This document shows positions 13,501 through 25,300 of a DNA stretch of 64,000 nucleotides, one piece after another (position 1 is the first letter of the stretch; every line of letters starts with the position of its first letter). Below the pieces are notes generated by a model. It was not told where the DNA came from. It ran no database searches and saw only the letters and a program-made list of their open reading frames with translations. Made by a program: the position numbers and the translations under genes. Origin of the DNA: Ischnura elegans (taxonomy: Eukaryota; Arthropoda; Insecta; Odonata; Coenagrionidae); the NCBI RefSeq assembly GCF_921293095.1, contig NC_060253.1, forward strand, positions 72,019,992 through 72,083,991, written 5' to 3'.

Positions 13501-16434
13501 AGGTAGTTCAAATTATGAGTTTTACCATCCCAAGCAAGACCGAATTTTTACTTGGTAAATATGCATTTGTTGCGGTGGCATAATTAGGAATATGCTGTGG
13601 TGAGTGAGCTTTGGGGGGGGATGTGGAGGCTTTGGGAGGGGGAAATAAGGGAGGTAAGTGGGGGCTATCCCCCAGGAAACCTCCAGGGATTTCATGAAAA
13701 GTTTTGCAAAATAACATGCCTGAAAATGCATTTTACATCATTTTGGCACTTAAAATTAAAATTTTAGCAGATGCAGTTATTATATATCAAATCCAGACAA
13801 GATTTTCATATAATTTTTTGATTTCTCAGAGGCTTTTGGGGGGATACATCCCCTCATCCCCCCCCCCCCCCCCCATAGTTACGCCAGTGATTTTTTGTAC
13901 AGACTTACTTGGAAAGATGAATAAATATAGGTAATTATAAATCTCTGGAAAGCTCACTTTATTGACTCCAAGACAGTTATTCTGTTTTCAGCAGCTTTCA
14001 AACGTATCTGCTCCAGGTGAAGATCTTGGTTCTCACGATCTACTTTGGCCTTGGCACGCAATTCTGCCTCCAATTTCTGCATTTCAAGCTTTGAGCGCAT
14101 CTCCATCTCATGCTCAATTGTTGCTATAAAAAATATATCAGCACATAATTAGAATAAAGATTGTAGTTGAACGCTACATATCAATTCACCACTAGCAGGC
14201 CACCCAGGGTTGCCTGGGAAGGATAGTATCCAGTGAAGTGGGAAATTTGGCACTACAAGATAAAAGGTAAGAACAACAACTAAGCGTTCTCTCAAATGTA
14301 CAGACAATATATTTTCTAAATTGAAAACTGATTACGACAAACAGATAAAAGTTCCTTCATAACACCAAAATGAAATGCTCTCACTTCAACATCACAATTT
14401 TACTGCTCTACTGGTAAATAGATAATGGTAATTTTAAGCTAAACTTCAAGCACATCAATAGCATTGAAGAATTCATGATGCACGGGTACATTAAAAATAA
14501 AAGTAGTGATGCTGGATCTGCTGGGCCAATAGTAGCTCTGTGAGTGTACATGCAATCACAAATTACAATTTAAAATGGCGAAAAATAAATAAATTATGAC
14601 AAAATAAAGAAATTATCACCATTCTAGACTTATTATTTTCAAAATTAAAGACAATTTAAAATTGATATTATTCTCCCAGCTCACCAAATTTGCCATTTTT
14701 AGTGTTTTTTCAAGGGCTGTCACTTCATGAAAAATAAACTTATAAAATAATAAGTAGCCAATTTGTAAATCATGCATGCAAGTCTATAAAATACATTATT
14801 TTAACATCCCAGGAAGTGACCTCGCACCAACAGCAAGAATTTGAATGGAATGGCACAAAATGACAAAAATTTAATTAAAATTAAGAAGTCCAAAGGCAAA
14901 TGTGGAGATATTTTCAAAAATCAAGAAATCAGCACTAACTGATGAGAAGAATTGATACCTATAAAGATATCTACTGCAACCTACATGATATGTAAAAACA
15001 AATATATACTTCCACACTCAATTGAATGTATCAACAAACTTGTGTACCATTATTGACATTTAAGACAAAACTATAACTAGTTTAGGCCCAATCAATAAAA
15101 AAACACATCTGGAAAGAATTTCTTCTCAATAGTGGTGAATTCATACAGCCAAAGCCGTAAATCATGCCAAGAAATCTAAATAAATGAACATTATCTCTAT
15201 CTCAGACACTTTTTTCCACTATTACGAACAGCATGAATGCATGCTTAAAGTATTACAATTTATAGTTAATAATAATTTAATTAACTGAATGTCTGCTGGG
15301 TTTTTGATTCAATGTATCACCATCACACATAGCAACAATGTTGAAATGACTGACATTTATTTCATGCATGACTTCACCAACGGAGCAGATGCGTTCGTAA
15401 TAAATTGATCAAAAACTATCCAAGCATTGACTGCACATATATGTTGCTAGAAGCTGAAATATAAGAGATATCACAGCATGGGAAACTGGATTGGTAGAAG
15501 TACAATGGCGATCAATTATGAATGTTCCCATTCCCTTCAATTGGAAGTGAACCCATTAGTTTCATACCGCCACATTCTCAATTAGTAGAAAGTATAGCAG
15601 AGTAAACATAAGGCCTACTTCGTGGAACATCTAAATCCTCTCAAAATTATTTAGAGCTGACCTCTGAAATAAAGTTCTCATTAAAATGTTTCTTCAAAAT
15701 TCTCTAATTACCTTTCCGCATTGCTTCTTGCTTTGCAACAGATTCCTCTTGCTTTCTAAGATTCTCGTCATTCACTATTCTTTGCTGCTGAAGCTGATCT
15801 TCGTACCTATGGAGTTGCGAGCAAAAAATAAAATACTCATTAATATTGTCAAATAAGGAAGTTTTCATACGTTGCCGAGTCCTTTGGAGAAATTAAAAAA
15901 TCATGGACGTGAATTATAAAACATAATATATTATACCTTTTTCGAGATAGCTGGTCTTGGTACTGTGCTCGCATTTGATGTTGCTTGGTTTCTTCCTGCA
16001 GAGTTTTCCTCTTCTCTTCATGATCAACCCTTCTTTGGTCAAGCTTGAGCTGCTCCATGTGCGCTTCATATTCCTTGATTTTGGCTTGATACTCTTGTTG
16101 TCTCGTACCTTCTTGAAGTTTTGATAGCTCTAAAGCTTCCTTTGCATGAGCTAATGATATCAAAAAATAGTCATCAAGGACACAAATGTGAATTTACTGG
16201 CAAAAAAATATAAAAACACAGATACAAGCAAAATTCACCTGATGCCTCCAGATCTTTTGCTGCCTTCGCAGCCCTTTCCAAAGCACTAGAATCAAACCGG
16301 TATGCTTCCATTTTGCTTTTACCACTATTATCACCACTATCTCCGCCTCCTCCAGCACCTGCAGGAGGCGAAGGAAACTGAGGAATATCTGTGGGCATAT
16401 TTTGGTCCTTTCTCAAACCAAATAACCACGACAT
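1365..16434 (-). CDS. ATAD3: ATAD3 family mitochondrial AAA+ ATPase (belphegor-like), complete, 11 coding exons
   Basis: Coding exons, in transcript order: 16434-16239, 16150-15937, 15806-15712, 14123-13958, 12907-12750, 11125-10978, 10893-10791, 9728-9481, 8229-8062, 6709-6511, 1532-1365. Every junction has GT/AG and the phases fit. The total is 1863 nt, that is 620 residues plus TAG, in line with the roughly 590-640 residues usual for ATAD3. Seen: start MSWLFG; Gly/Ser/Pro-rich N-terminus; long charged coiled coil about residues 65-223; one hydrophobic segment about 244-260; Walker A GPPGTGKT at 349-356; Walker [10 protein letters not shown] at 403-411; sensor-1 region LASN at 448-451 followed by NDR at 461-463. 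Known of the family: an inner-membrane protein with a matrix AAA+ domain, needed for nucleoid and cristae organisation and mitochondrial cholesterol and lipid handling. The start was chosen because MSWLFG is typical for the family; an upstream in-frame ATG exists but adds an unlikely extension. All key ATPase residues are intact, so it is probably functional. Confidence 0.95.
3495..5391. mobile_element. Inner 1.9 kb TIR element of the intron-10 block
   Basis: It is flanked by TACCGTATAAGC / GCTTATACGGTA with a longer imperfect match through GTGTAAGAGGCGCACC. It contains the MITE at 4683-4952 but no intact ORF. The TA at each tip could be the target duplication, but it cannot be separated from the TIR. 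Confidence 0.6.
4683..4952. mobile_element. PIF/Harbinger-like MITE, 270 bp, TSD TTA
   Basis: TIRs of about 30 bp: GGCCCCTTGCATACAC at the left and its near reverse complement ending GTGCAAGGGGCT at the right, both continuing through CCGATTTTGGACGG. TTA is present at 4680-4682 and 4953-4955. The paralogous sequence at about 3030-3040 lacks the insert, giving an empty site. A three-base T-W-A duplication and GGCC-type tips fit the PIF/Harbinger superfamily. An internal GC-rich palindrome occurs around 4808-4842. Confidence 0.8.
5566..6510. other. Rest of ATAD3 intron 10
   Basis: AT-rich intron sequence. It contains a tRNA-derived SINE fragment near 6240-6345, and nothing else was recognised. 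Confidence 0.5.
6240..6345 (-). mobile_element. tRNA-derived SINE fragment
   Basis: On the minus strand a B-box-like GGTTCAATTCCTGGTCC is followed by GGAAATATTTTTCTTG, the same arrangement as GGTTCGATTCCCGG plus GTGAAATTTTTCT seen at 62437-62470. The A-box side is degenerate. Confidence 0.45.
6511..6709 (-). CDS. ATAD3: ATAD3 coding exon 10 (C-terminal helical lid)
   Basis: Encodes [33 protein letters not shown] and [11 protein letters not shown], the small helical lid typical of AAA+ proteins. It ends CAAAAA|GTGAGT in phase 0. Reading through the donor gives a stop after 13 residues, so a further exon is needed for the normal C-terminus. Confidence 0.94.
8062..8229 (-). CDS. ATAD3: ATAD3 coding exon 9 (sensor 1 and arginine-finger region)
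   Basis: Encodes [20 protein letters not shown], then [27 protein letters not shown] and TEGKR. Sensor-1 asparagine is N451. The acceptor is TTCAG|GTTT and the donor AGAG|GTAAAC. Confidence 0.95.
8297..8799. mobile_element. Candidate 503-bp MITE in ATAD3 intron 8-9 region
   Basis: TTTGTGGGTGAGCT at 8297-8310 and its exact reverse complement at 8786-8799 bound the segment. It lies in the intron between exons 9 and 10. No target duplication is visible and the interior has no convincing ORF. Confidence 0.45.
9481..9728 (-). CDS. ATAD3: ATAD3 coding exon 8 (Walker B)
   Basis: Encodes [20 protein letters not shown], the helix [11 protein letters not shown], Walker [16 protein letters not shown] (catalytic glutamate E409) and [18 protein letters not shown]. 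This is the longest coding exon of the gene. The donor is GCAA|GTATGT. Confidence 0.96.
10791..10893 (-). CDS. ATAD3: ATAD3 coding exon 7 (Walker A)
   Basis: Encodes [28 protein letters not shown] and MFAK. Walker A lysine is K355 and threonine T356 in the joined protein. The donor is CTAAG|GTAAGA, phase 0. Confidence 0.95.
10978..11125 (-). CDS. ATAD3: ATAD3 coding exon 6 (linker before AAA domain)
   Basis: Encodes [20 protein letters not shown], and [18 protein letters not shown], the conserved lead-in to the ATPase domain. The donor is TTAG|GTATGT, two bases into codon 326. Confidence 0.93.
12111..12300. repeat. Possible pogo-like fragment in ATAD3 intron
   Basis: TACAGCACAACCTGGTTATA at 12111 looks like the TA-CAG tip of pogo/Tigger elements. 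No clear partner end was found. It sits in the intron between exons 5 and 6. Confidence 0.2.
12750..12907 (-). CDS. ATAD3: ATAD3 coding exon 5 (transmembrane segment)
   Basis: Encodes a Gly/Ala-rich stretch, FLHDWDKI, then the hydrophobic segment [13 protein letters not shown] (about residues 247-259) and YIEARLG. This is the single membrane anchor of the family. The donor is CTGG|GTGAGT. Confidence 0.93.
13573..13889. mobile_element. hAT-like MITE, 317 bp, with 8-bp TSD
   Basis: The left end CGGTGGCATAATTAGGAA and right end ATAGTTACGCCAGTG are imperfect inverted repeats. Flanks ATTTGTTG (13565-13572) and ATTTTTTG (13890-13897) match at 7 of 8 bases. G-rich then C-rich subterminal runs include a 17-base C run at 13858-13874. 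It is inserted in the ATAD3 intron between exons 4 and 5. Confidence 0.7.
13958..14123 (-). CDS. ATAD3: ATAD3 coding exon 4 (coiled coil, end)
   Basis: Encodes [16 protein letters not shown] through IRLKAAENR and VLESIK, the conserved end of the ATAD3 coiled coil before the membrane segment. The acceptor is TATAG|CAAC and the donor ATAAA|GTGAGC. Confidence 0.93.
14124..15711. other. ATAD3 intron between exons 3 and 4
   Basis: AT-rich intron with no recognisable gene or complete repeat; bounded by the GTAATT donor and TATAG acceptor. Confidence 0.6.
15712..15806 (-). CDS. ATAD3: ATAD3 coding exon 3 (coiled coil)
   Basis: A 95-nt exon restoring the frame as RYEDQLQQQ and containing [10 protein letters not shown]-like sequence (here [10 protein letters not shown]) and KQEAMRK. 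The acceptor is ATAG|GTACG and the donor AAAG|GTAATT. Confidence 0.93.
15937..16150 (-). CDS. ATAD3: ATAD3 coding exon 2 (coiled coil)
   Basis: The acceptor TAG precedes 16150. The exon encodes a Lys/Glu/Gln-rich helix with the conserved pieces [12 protein letters not shown] and [12 protein letters not shown]. It ends two bases into codon 137 at AAAAG|GTATAA. Confidence 0.94.
16239..16434 (-). CDS. ATAD3: ATAD3 coding exon 1 (residues 1-65)
   Basis: Starts with ATG at 16434-16432 and encodes MSWLFGLRK, then a Pro, Gly, Ser and Asp-rich linker and the start of the family's [13 protein letters not shown] helix. It ends CAG|GTGAAT after the first base of codon 66. Confidence 0.93.
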
Positions 16435-17446
16435 GTTGCTAAAATCGAGGAAAACTTTGGTTCCTATACAATCAACACGTGAGCTTGCAGAAGGTGATGT
16501 AAGAACCAAGGACGCCGGTATAAAATTTAGTAACAGAAAACTCCCTTTAGCAGGATATATAATCGTTAAACATTCACTTTAAGAGCAAATTCAGCTCCAT
16601 AACAATAGTATCACCGCGTATTTACGGAATAATTTGGCTAAAATCAACTAATACTAGAAAACTAATAAGACAAACGATTTTCGCAATAAACAAATGACTG
16701 TCGTTGACTGGCAATTGCTAAAACAACAATTGAAATTCGCGGGCTAATGCGCGCAGTTTAAACTTTCAATCTTCGGGAATCAGAAATCCACGAGGAAAAC
16801 CTATCTTCTCTCTCCAAAAATGAGGAGCTTAGGTAGGTTTTTTTTTGAGAAACCTTATATTCTCTTCTTTCAACGGTGACTTTCCTTACCCATCATTTTA
16901 TTTTACCATAAAATTAAATAAAGAGAGTGCAATACTCTATTAGCTCTCATCATGAATACAATAAAGTGGATGTGGTTGCTGCTTACATATAACTCAGCAA
17001 TAATTGGAAAGTAATATTGGTAATCAAGTATAATTCAGAGATAATAGGCCAAGTATTTACTTCCGAAAATTTTTTCTATCTACATCCTCAAAATTCAGTA
17101 CTTCCGTTTTCACAGGTAGCATTATCAAACATGACGGATAAAAGATATTACTTGGTGTTGTCTCTCACTCTCTGCTTGGAGATTAGTATCATAATCTGCA
17201 TGTTTTGACAGTATAGTAATAATCTGGATGTATAACTCACGATTAAAATTTTAAATTTCCCCAAAAAATGCTTTTGCTTTGACCAGGATTCAAACCTATC
17301 TCTTGGTTGCTACTCCTCCAGCAAAAGAAAGGTTTATTAAACATTATTTTTAAGGCATGAAGTATGCACATTTTAATATTAAGCTAAGTATCAGTTGAAA
17401 TGCTTTTATTATCTACGTTATTTTTGTGACTCTGTTAATAGAATAC
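16435..17446. promoter_or_regulatory. 5' flank and probable promoter of ATAD3
   Basis: Contains the ATAD3 5' UTR and likely promoter, which cannot be delimited by eye. There is a slightly CpG-richer patch around 16730-16810. A weak tRNA-like B-box on the minus strand (GGTTTGAATCCTGG, about 17281-17294) suggests a SINE remnant. Confidence 0.4.
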
Positions 17447-18109
17447 AATAGGGTAGTTTCCTTCATCAAATAAAATGGAAGGCATTCATTGCGATTCGTT
17501 ACCCACCGTTACTGTATTCATAATATACAAATTATTTCATTTTAGAAATACCGGTTTAGACGAATGGCAATGGTCCATTTTTATCCTCATTTGAAAAGGG
17601 CCAGATTGGCACCCATGCGATGCCACTCCACGTGACGTCACAGGGACCTAGTTTCTATACGAGAAGATAGGAGTTATACATCGTCTGAGGTTACCAATGC
17701 ATGCATGAGGCCCCGAGCTCAGGGAAACATGTCTTAATAATCACTTATTAAAACTGGCTAAGGTCGGAAAGTTTTCTTCATTTGATAAGGTATTAATAAT
17801 CCATATTTAAGCCAAGCGCTACCAGCCAGCAGGGTACTCAGCTACCCGCTAGCAGCCTGCGTCGTATCAGCGCTCAACTCGCCTCAAGGTCACCCCACAG
17901 GGCGGCAGCGGGAACCAGAAATACGCCACACGGAGAGAGATTTCCCGGCATTCATACTTACGAGTCTCGTTTTCCCGCGCTTGAAAATTTTCACTTAATC
18001 GCGAAAAATAGATATCGTGATTTAAAAATCAAAAAGCATGAAATACGTACTCCAGGAGTAATAATCTTTCGATTTTGGCAATAAAAAAATAATAGGAAAC
18101 CACCCTATT
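17447..18109 (+). mobile_element. TRH element copy 1 (663 bp, TIR AATAGGGTRGTTTCC)
   Basis: It begins AATAGGGTAGTTTCC and ends GGAAACCACCCTATT. It shares its whole length with 31070-31736 (inverted) and 45137-45804. The interior holds CACGTGACGTCAC at 17629-17641, a CRE overlapping an E-box, kept in all three copies. No ORF. No consistent target duplication can be separated from the tips. It is a non-autonomous DNA transposon, superfamily unresolved. Confidence 0.75.
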
Positions 18110-19255
18110 CTGTACAAGTACTTTAGTCTGCCAATGTGGAGGAAAGTTAAAAATTAACTCTCTAAGTTTTTTGCTTTGTCAGATTTGAAATCCTCAACAT
18201 TGCTCTAAAATATTTGCATATGAACCTCTTACACATTCTAATAGGCAAGATATCAGGAACGAGTATCCCAGATTCCTATCCACCAGGCCTGTGAGTGAAA
18301 GACACAATTTTATGAAAGAGGTTTACTTCTCTAGAACAATGAACGTTCTTAGATGCTTTGGAAATTTAATTTTTGAACAATTAATTTCAGTTGTAAAGAA
18401 TTAAAATCCCTCCTAATTTCTTCAGCTTCCTTGTATTGTCAATGTTTTTTGAGCTGTCTATGGAGGAGGTATATTAATCCTGAATCACACGATCTATTTT
18501 TCTATCCCTCTGAATGATAGCCCAAGTGGTTTTTTCAGGGACCAAAGAGTGATCACTAAACCCATAATTTTTCTGCATCACACGGTCATTCCAACCATCA
18601 CCTTTTACATCACTATTTTTTGTCACTTTAGGTATTTCTGACTGTCAATTAAAAGCCAACTGTGGCATTACAATTGCTGTCGGCAACCGTGCATTCTTAT
18701 TCTGAAGGAATGTGCCAGCAATGATCTCAGCTATGGAAAAAGGGATGTGTTGAGTGTTGGAAAAAGGGATGGGATTTCTATCCCTCGAGCCATCATGGAA
18801 AATTATCACATGAATCAATCATTTTTTCGACCATCATTGGAACGATCACTTGGAAGGGATGGAAAAAAACTGTTGTGATTCAGGTTTTAGATAATATAAT
18901 TAATCCTTCACTTCTTCATGACGAAGGAATTAGATGGATTAGATTAAAAACCAGAGGAAGATAAAATGGAAAGCTTTCATTAGCATCAATAAACCATCTA
19001 TAAATATCAAAAATTATATCTGAATAAATAAAATATAACAAATTACATTCATAATTGAAAGAATACTCAATCACAAAGCCCCATACAAAACCCAGTTCAT
19101 TCTGAAGGCACAGTCAACAATTTTTGGAATATTTTAAAAATACATTCACTTTATCAAAATTAGAGTCAATGCACTGGAAAGGAATGTTTGTGTTCACAGC
19201 TTCATGAGACCAATAACCGCAACTGGATATTTTCTTGATTTTGATAACAAGTACT
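18110..19255. other. Spacer downstream of Pgd
   Basis: AT-rich sequence that includes the Pgd 3' UTR. No clear minus-strand AATAAA was found; ATTAAA at 18370-18365 is a weak candidate far from the stop. No gene seen. Confidence 0.4.
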
Positions 19256-19375
19256 TTATGCTTGATAAGTACTGGCAGAAACAGATCCTCCATGGCCAGT
19301 CCAGTTGGTGTGAACAAATTTTCCTGGGGCAGAAAGGAGCTCGTATGTGTGGGCACCAAAATAATCTCGCTGGGC
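19256..19375 (-). CDS. Pgd: Pgd terminal coding exon 9
   Basis: Encodes [34 protein letters not shown] and TAA at 19258-19256. The tail H-T-N-W-T-G-H-G-G is the conserved C-terminal segment that reaches into the partner subunit. Confidence 0.96.
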   Translation of the reverse strand, partial: AQRDYFGAHTYELLSAPGKFVHTNWTGHGGSVSASTYQA

Positions 19376-22300
19376 CTGCAAATTCACCAAATATGTATTA
19401 GCTATTATCAATGAGATATCTTTTTGGGTACACACACATCCCTACCAGGGATGTTTTCCCTGTTGTATATTTTTCTGCTTTTTACACGTCTCTTTATTTC
19501 CATACTTTTATGTGAAATAAAAGTGCTCCATGCCCATGACATAAAATTATTATTATTATACCCAGAAATTTCTTTAAGAATATATGCAAGTTACCAGATA
19601 GGATATTTTGCAGTCCATTTCACACATTGGAAAACTATAATTTCATCATTCCTTATTGACGGAAATTATGTATTGTAATTATATCGAAAAATGGAGTGTC
19701 AGAAGATAGATTCTACTGGGCTAGAAGCTTCTAGTGTAATTAATTTCAGTACAATGAATAACATTGTATTTGAGGCATTTAACTTTATGACAAAAATATG
19801 AACTCGAATTCAATTCTAAACACATAATTTAAACAAATTTTGCCAGTGAATGCTTGTGCAGTAAGATACACATTTGGGTAACATTCGAGTTATCTAAGTC
19901 CAGACACTAATATATATTTTCATGATGCACATTCTGTCCAATACCACTAACACAAGGGATACCATTCATACATTTACTGTAAACTGGTTGGTGACTGTCA
20001 GTGTCACCAACATTCAGTACATATTTAGTCAGAGAGGTAAGTAACATTGAGCCATGAGCAAACACTGAAACAACACATCAAAAACTGCACTTGTACTTCC
20101 AAAAACCTGACTATTGACTTAAATAAACATTGTATTGAGCATGTCAATGAAATTCTAGACTGGCTGAGAAAACATACCAAATATGAAGTTAACTTTCACA
20201 ATTCAATCAACATTTCAGGTATAATAGTATACTAAAGAACAACCTTAGGCATTGGGGAAGAGTCCCACTCAATTTTTCCACCTAGATTGTCCCAAATTCT
20301 GTACAGGCTTCTATGAAAACAGTCATTTTTACATAGTTGAATTTTGGTTTTTCGTAAATAAATTTAATACAAAATAAAGGGCATAAACATTTTTAAAAAC
20401 TTATGTTCATTATCTAATAGTTTAATGACTTACCTGAATGAGATTAGCTGGAACCCTTTCAGATCTGTATCCATCATAGAAAGACAGGGCAGTTGAAAGA
20501 GCTGGAATGGGAATACCTATTTTGGCAGCAACAGCCACAACAGACCTCCATGACTCTTGGCATCTATGGATTGCATCCCGGAAGAATTCATCTAGCAGCA
20601 GATTGGAGAGGTTAGGATTTTTATCGAAAGCTAATTTTATGTTTCCTAGGAAGACACTGAAATAAAAAGCCGAAAATGAATTCATGTTTGATTTGCATCG
20701 GAGTTTTTACTACATGTAGAATATATGTATATATGATACAGTGAAAACTAAATACAACAGAAATATACAATGGATAACAAAGAACTTTCTTAGCAAGCAA
20801 CGTTGATTATTGATTGATTATCATTTTGCAGCCATCGTGGATATAGAAATCATGGATAAGTATCTAGGTGATAACAGCACTTTTTGTGGTAATTAAGTTA
20901 AATTCAAGAAACAACTCTTGCAGCAGTCACGAGGTTTATTACACTTTTGCAATGAAGGGCATTAAAAAATTTACTGAGAAAATTTAAAACACAAAATTAA
21001 CAGTGTTCATTAATTAAATATGTACGTGTTCGTTTATAATTAAAATACACCAAAGTAACACTTGGGAATATGTAATTGCATTTACCAATAATAACTGTAG
21101 AAGCAAGCATCTTAGGATAACCCACATCTAGTTTTATGAAATAACAAGAACGCTTGACAAATCACAAATGCACACCAAGTGCAAATATTCCAATTCAGAA
21201 TTCAGTGCAATATGTAATGAATTTTTTAATTTCATCTTCACCCCCCAGAAAACAGCACATTATAGGCACATCAGGGGAAATTGCCATTCAAAAAAGATGG
21301 ACTATCACAAGCACTAAGGCCAGCCTACCCACGTGGGGCTCACACCCTTGACTTCCAGTTTGGCAGGTGAGGACTATTCCCCAACTCCACCGAGGCCAGT
21401 CTCAATATTTCCCTTGCCCTAGTTTCAGACCAAGATACTCAAGGGACTATGCTTGTATGGCATAACTTTTCAAGGTGAATTTTTTGGTGGCATTAGAGAA
21501 CAAGGTGGCTTATGCTAATGAACATGTATTGCCAAAAGGTAAAATGTTCATGTGCACAGCCCCACGGGTTTAAAGACTAACTTTGGACCCCTACATGCTC
21601 GGTGTTCATAAATTTTAGGAAATAAGAGCAGAAAAGCCAATAGAAAGCTTTAGGGAGTCACAAAATCAAGCTGATCAGGTGAAACCATAAAATTGATATA
21701 TTACCTCCTGATAATACAACCTCCACGCCACATCAAGGCAATGCCTCCATAATTTAGCTTCCAATTATAGGTTTTCGCAGCCTCCCTTAAAAGCATGAAT
21801 CCTTGAGCATATGAAATAATTTTTGATGCATATAGTGCCTAAAAGAAAGATAAAAGGAAGTTACTAAGATGGTTAGAAATATTTAAACGAAAGAATAAAA
21901 ATCTATTTAAGTGCAGTGGCACACTAAATGAAATTATTTAAATAGAAAGCTATGCCAAAAAATATTACAATGGGTATACCAGGTAAATTCAGTTGGTCAG
22001 TTAATTATTTACAAATAATTTATTTTAAATATCACAATTATATCACAGAACACTTCCTTGAGTCAAAAATGAACCTTAAGAACTCCCACTTATTCAATGA
22101 ATCAGTTCCTGTGAATATTTTTCTATGTACATGCTTGATACATTAACTGCATATTTCATTTTATTCTTAGAAATCATACCATAAATCACTTGAAAATATA
22201 AATCAAGGATTGATTACAAATTTTTATAATTTCATAAACTTTGTACTAAATTGATCCAAATAGATTATAAATTCAGAAAATATGAAGTTTTTCTTCAACA

Positions 22301-25300
22301 AGGTTCCCTTGAATCTTGACCATGAATACATACATAATATTCTCCGAAGCAACTTCCAGAAAACAATACCTAATACTAACATCATAATTCTCCATTTATC
22401 CTTGAGAGCAGATTCATATTAAATAGATGTTTGATAACCTCACCTTACGAATTTGTTCAATGAACTCTTTTTTATCTCCATCATATTTTGTCTTCTGTGG
22501 CCCTTTCAGAACTTTACTGGCTTCAACCCTTTCGTCCTTCAAAGATGACAGACATCGAGCAAATACAGATTCTCCAATTAGTGTTACAGGCATACCATAC
22601 TCCAGCGCAGCTATGGCAGTCCATTTTCCAGTGCCTTTCTGCCCAGCAGAATCTCTAATCTTTGCAACTAAACTAGATCCTGTGAAGCAGAGATATATCA
22701 TTTTAGTTTTTGTTTGAAAGGGGCAATTCCTTCACGCCCCAGATGGTTTACAACAATCTAGTGATTCTCATTATTGTATGCAAGAGATATATCTAAAAGG
22801 AAAACCCCAAGATTTAACCACATTAACATAAAGAGTTCACAAATATAAAAATGCAATTATACTTTCATTAACAATGATGCACCACTTCACAATTATTTTA
22901 CTCACCATCATTGTCCTTGAACTTCAATATATCTTTGGTGATTTCAATTAAGAAGGAATCCAATTCTCCCTTGTTCCACTCCTCAAAAACCTACATATAT
23001 CAATAATCAAATAAGTCAAATCATTTATTTTCATCGACTCTCTTCATAAATCTTGTTGAATTTCAAACGAAGGTGAACAAAAACGTCATTTGCATACCTT
23101 GCTCATTTCGTCATGTGACATGCCCAATGCATCTTTCATGAGTTGATACGCCTCACAGATGAGTTGCATGTCTCCATATTCAATTCCATTGTGAACCATT
23201 TTCACAAAATGGCCAGCACCATCTTCACCAACCCAATCACAGCATGGTTCTCCTCCAGCCTTGGCTGATATTGACTGCAATAAAATATGACTATGAGAAG
23301 TGGGCTACAAAAATCACATTGTAATTTACCATTAAATTAAAATTGGAATTAAAATAAGGTCAAATGGCATTCCATGGACTGATAAGAGTCCAATATGTGC
23401 ACAGCTTAGAGAGTTCATCCTGGGATTGCTGTACATTGTCTTTTTTTCATAACATTGCTCCTAAACTTCAGGAACTAACTCTCATGAAACTATTTCGAAA
23501 TGGTAAGGCATAAGAGAAATCTAATCAATGATGGTACTTCACCAATAAGAAGTCAAAGGCGACTATTTGCAAGGAAAGATTGGTCATTTACAGAGATTTC
23601 CATAAATCATACTATCATTTAAGAGATATTCTTAAGAACTTGTATTGTCAGAATCAGATATGGAAACCTTAGATGATCCACACAACAGTATACTTATCGT
23701 AAATCTCTTGCAGATCCACAACAGTAACTGGAAAAATTATGAATATCCATTTTTATTTAACTGGGTTCATGAAATAATCTCATAATCATTTACAATGCTG
23801 ACTGTATATAATACAACCCAAAAATAATTTCCAAAACACAAGCTAGGTGTATACATAGAGCTCCTTAAAGGGTGCACTGCAAGTAGAGGCATTAACTATT
23901 TCATTACACAGTCAAAACTCGATAAGCGAGAACTGGATAAGTAAGGAACCTCTATTAGTGACACTCACTGCCAGGTGTCCTGTCATTTTTACCCTTGAAA
24001 GCCTCTACAATTAGGAATGTACGAAACTCTATAAGTGAAAGATTTTTTGGCTGACTTATGGTGGGGAAATGTGTGCATGCTTATTGACTCAATACGGAAT
24101 GTTGAGAAGCCTATGTCACACTCAAACTTTAGACTTGTATACATTTTAGTTAATGCTGACTTGAAGGGAAAAAGTTTTTCACGAAATTAACTCACCCATC
24201 AATTTCTAACACACTTTGATGGAAGTTGAGAGAGAAAGATAGACAATGATACTATTTCAGAGAAAATTTCAGAAGTTTACATTGTTGCATCTTCAAAAGC
24301 AGTGAATCGAGACATGCTTTTGTAGAGTCATTTCAAAATGGTAACAATCTATTTTTAATGAGATTTATGGGATCGAAAAACATTAATTATACCATAGGAG
24401 AATCTCAAAAGATGTTAATAGATTTAAAAAATAAACACTGTAAATATTTAAAGTGTATAAGTAGTTACATAATAAGTAAGTAATTTTGGATATCCTGCAC
24501 TCTCCTCTCCCTACTTCCTTATTTGTCCCTCTGTAAGCGAGAAAAAATGCTGGTCCCTTGAACTCCCACTTATCACGGTTCAACTGTTTTTCATGATTAA
24601 GGCATACAAATTAAAGAATTAGCGCAAAAATTCAATGAGATCACAAGGGCATTTTCCCAATGTTTGCTCATTTTGGGCATAAAGTTATATTGAGATTTAA
24701 GAGAAGCCAATATCGTGCTTGCTGATAAACATATGCACCACGGAGATGGTAAGGCATGAGTGGGAAAAGTTAGATGTAAGAGTTGAAGTGGAAAAATAAT
24801 GTTTAAGGTCACTGGATATCAAGCAGATCATTGGGTGCATAGGTAAATTGTGAGAAATCTTTCTCCTATTTTTTGAATGAGACACTGGATCTACAACAGT
24901 AAATATGAAGTACAGTCAAATTCTGCAAATGACCTGTATCAATGAGTATTCTACACCTTACACTGGATCAAATATTCAGTAAAACAGGCTTCACCCTGCA
25001 ATTAAGTTATAGTACATACTACAGCCTCATAATAGATAAATGATGAATAATGTAATTTAACCAGGAGACGCCTGAAACTGTAGACCACTTTCCTAATTAT
25101 ATATACCCTTACATACACCTTCAAACCACGCAAGAGGTGATGGCTAATGTATATTGGTTTAAATATTTACCTGAAATATTTCCTTGATGTGAGGCCATGC
25201 CTTTGGATTGCCACCAGGCATAAGGGATGGCCCATACCTGGCTCCATCTTCTCCACCAGACACACCAGAGCCCACAAAATATATCCCCTTCTCAGCCAAT

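Noticed and set aside
13858-13874. Poly-C run as a sequencing artefact or a special structure
   Set aside because: Similar C or G runs recur at the subterminal positions of related MITEs (35310s, 47208-47223), so it is part of the element.
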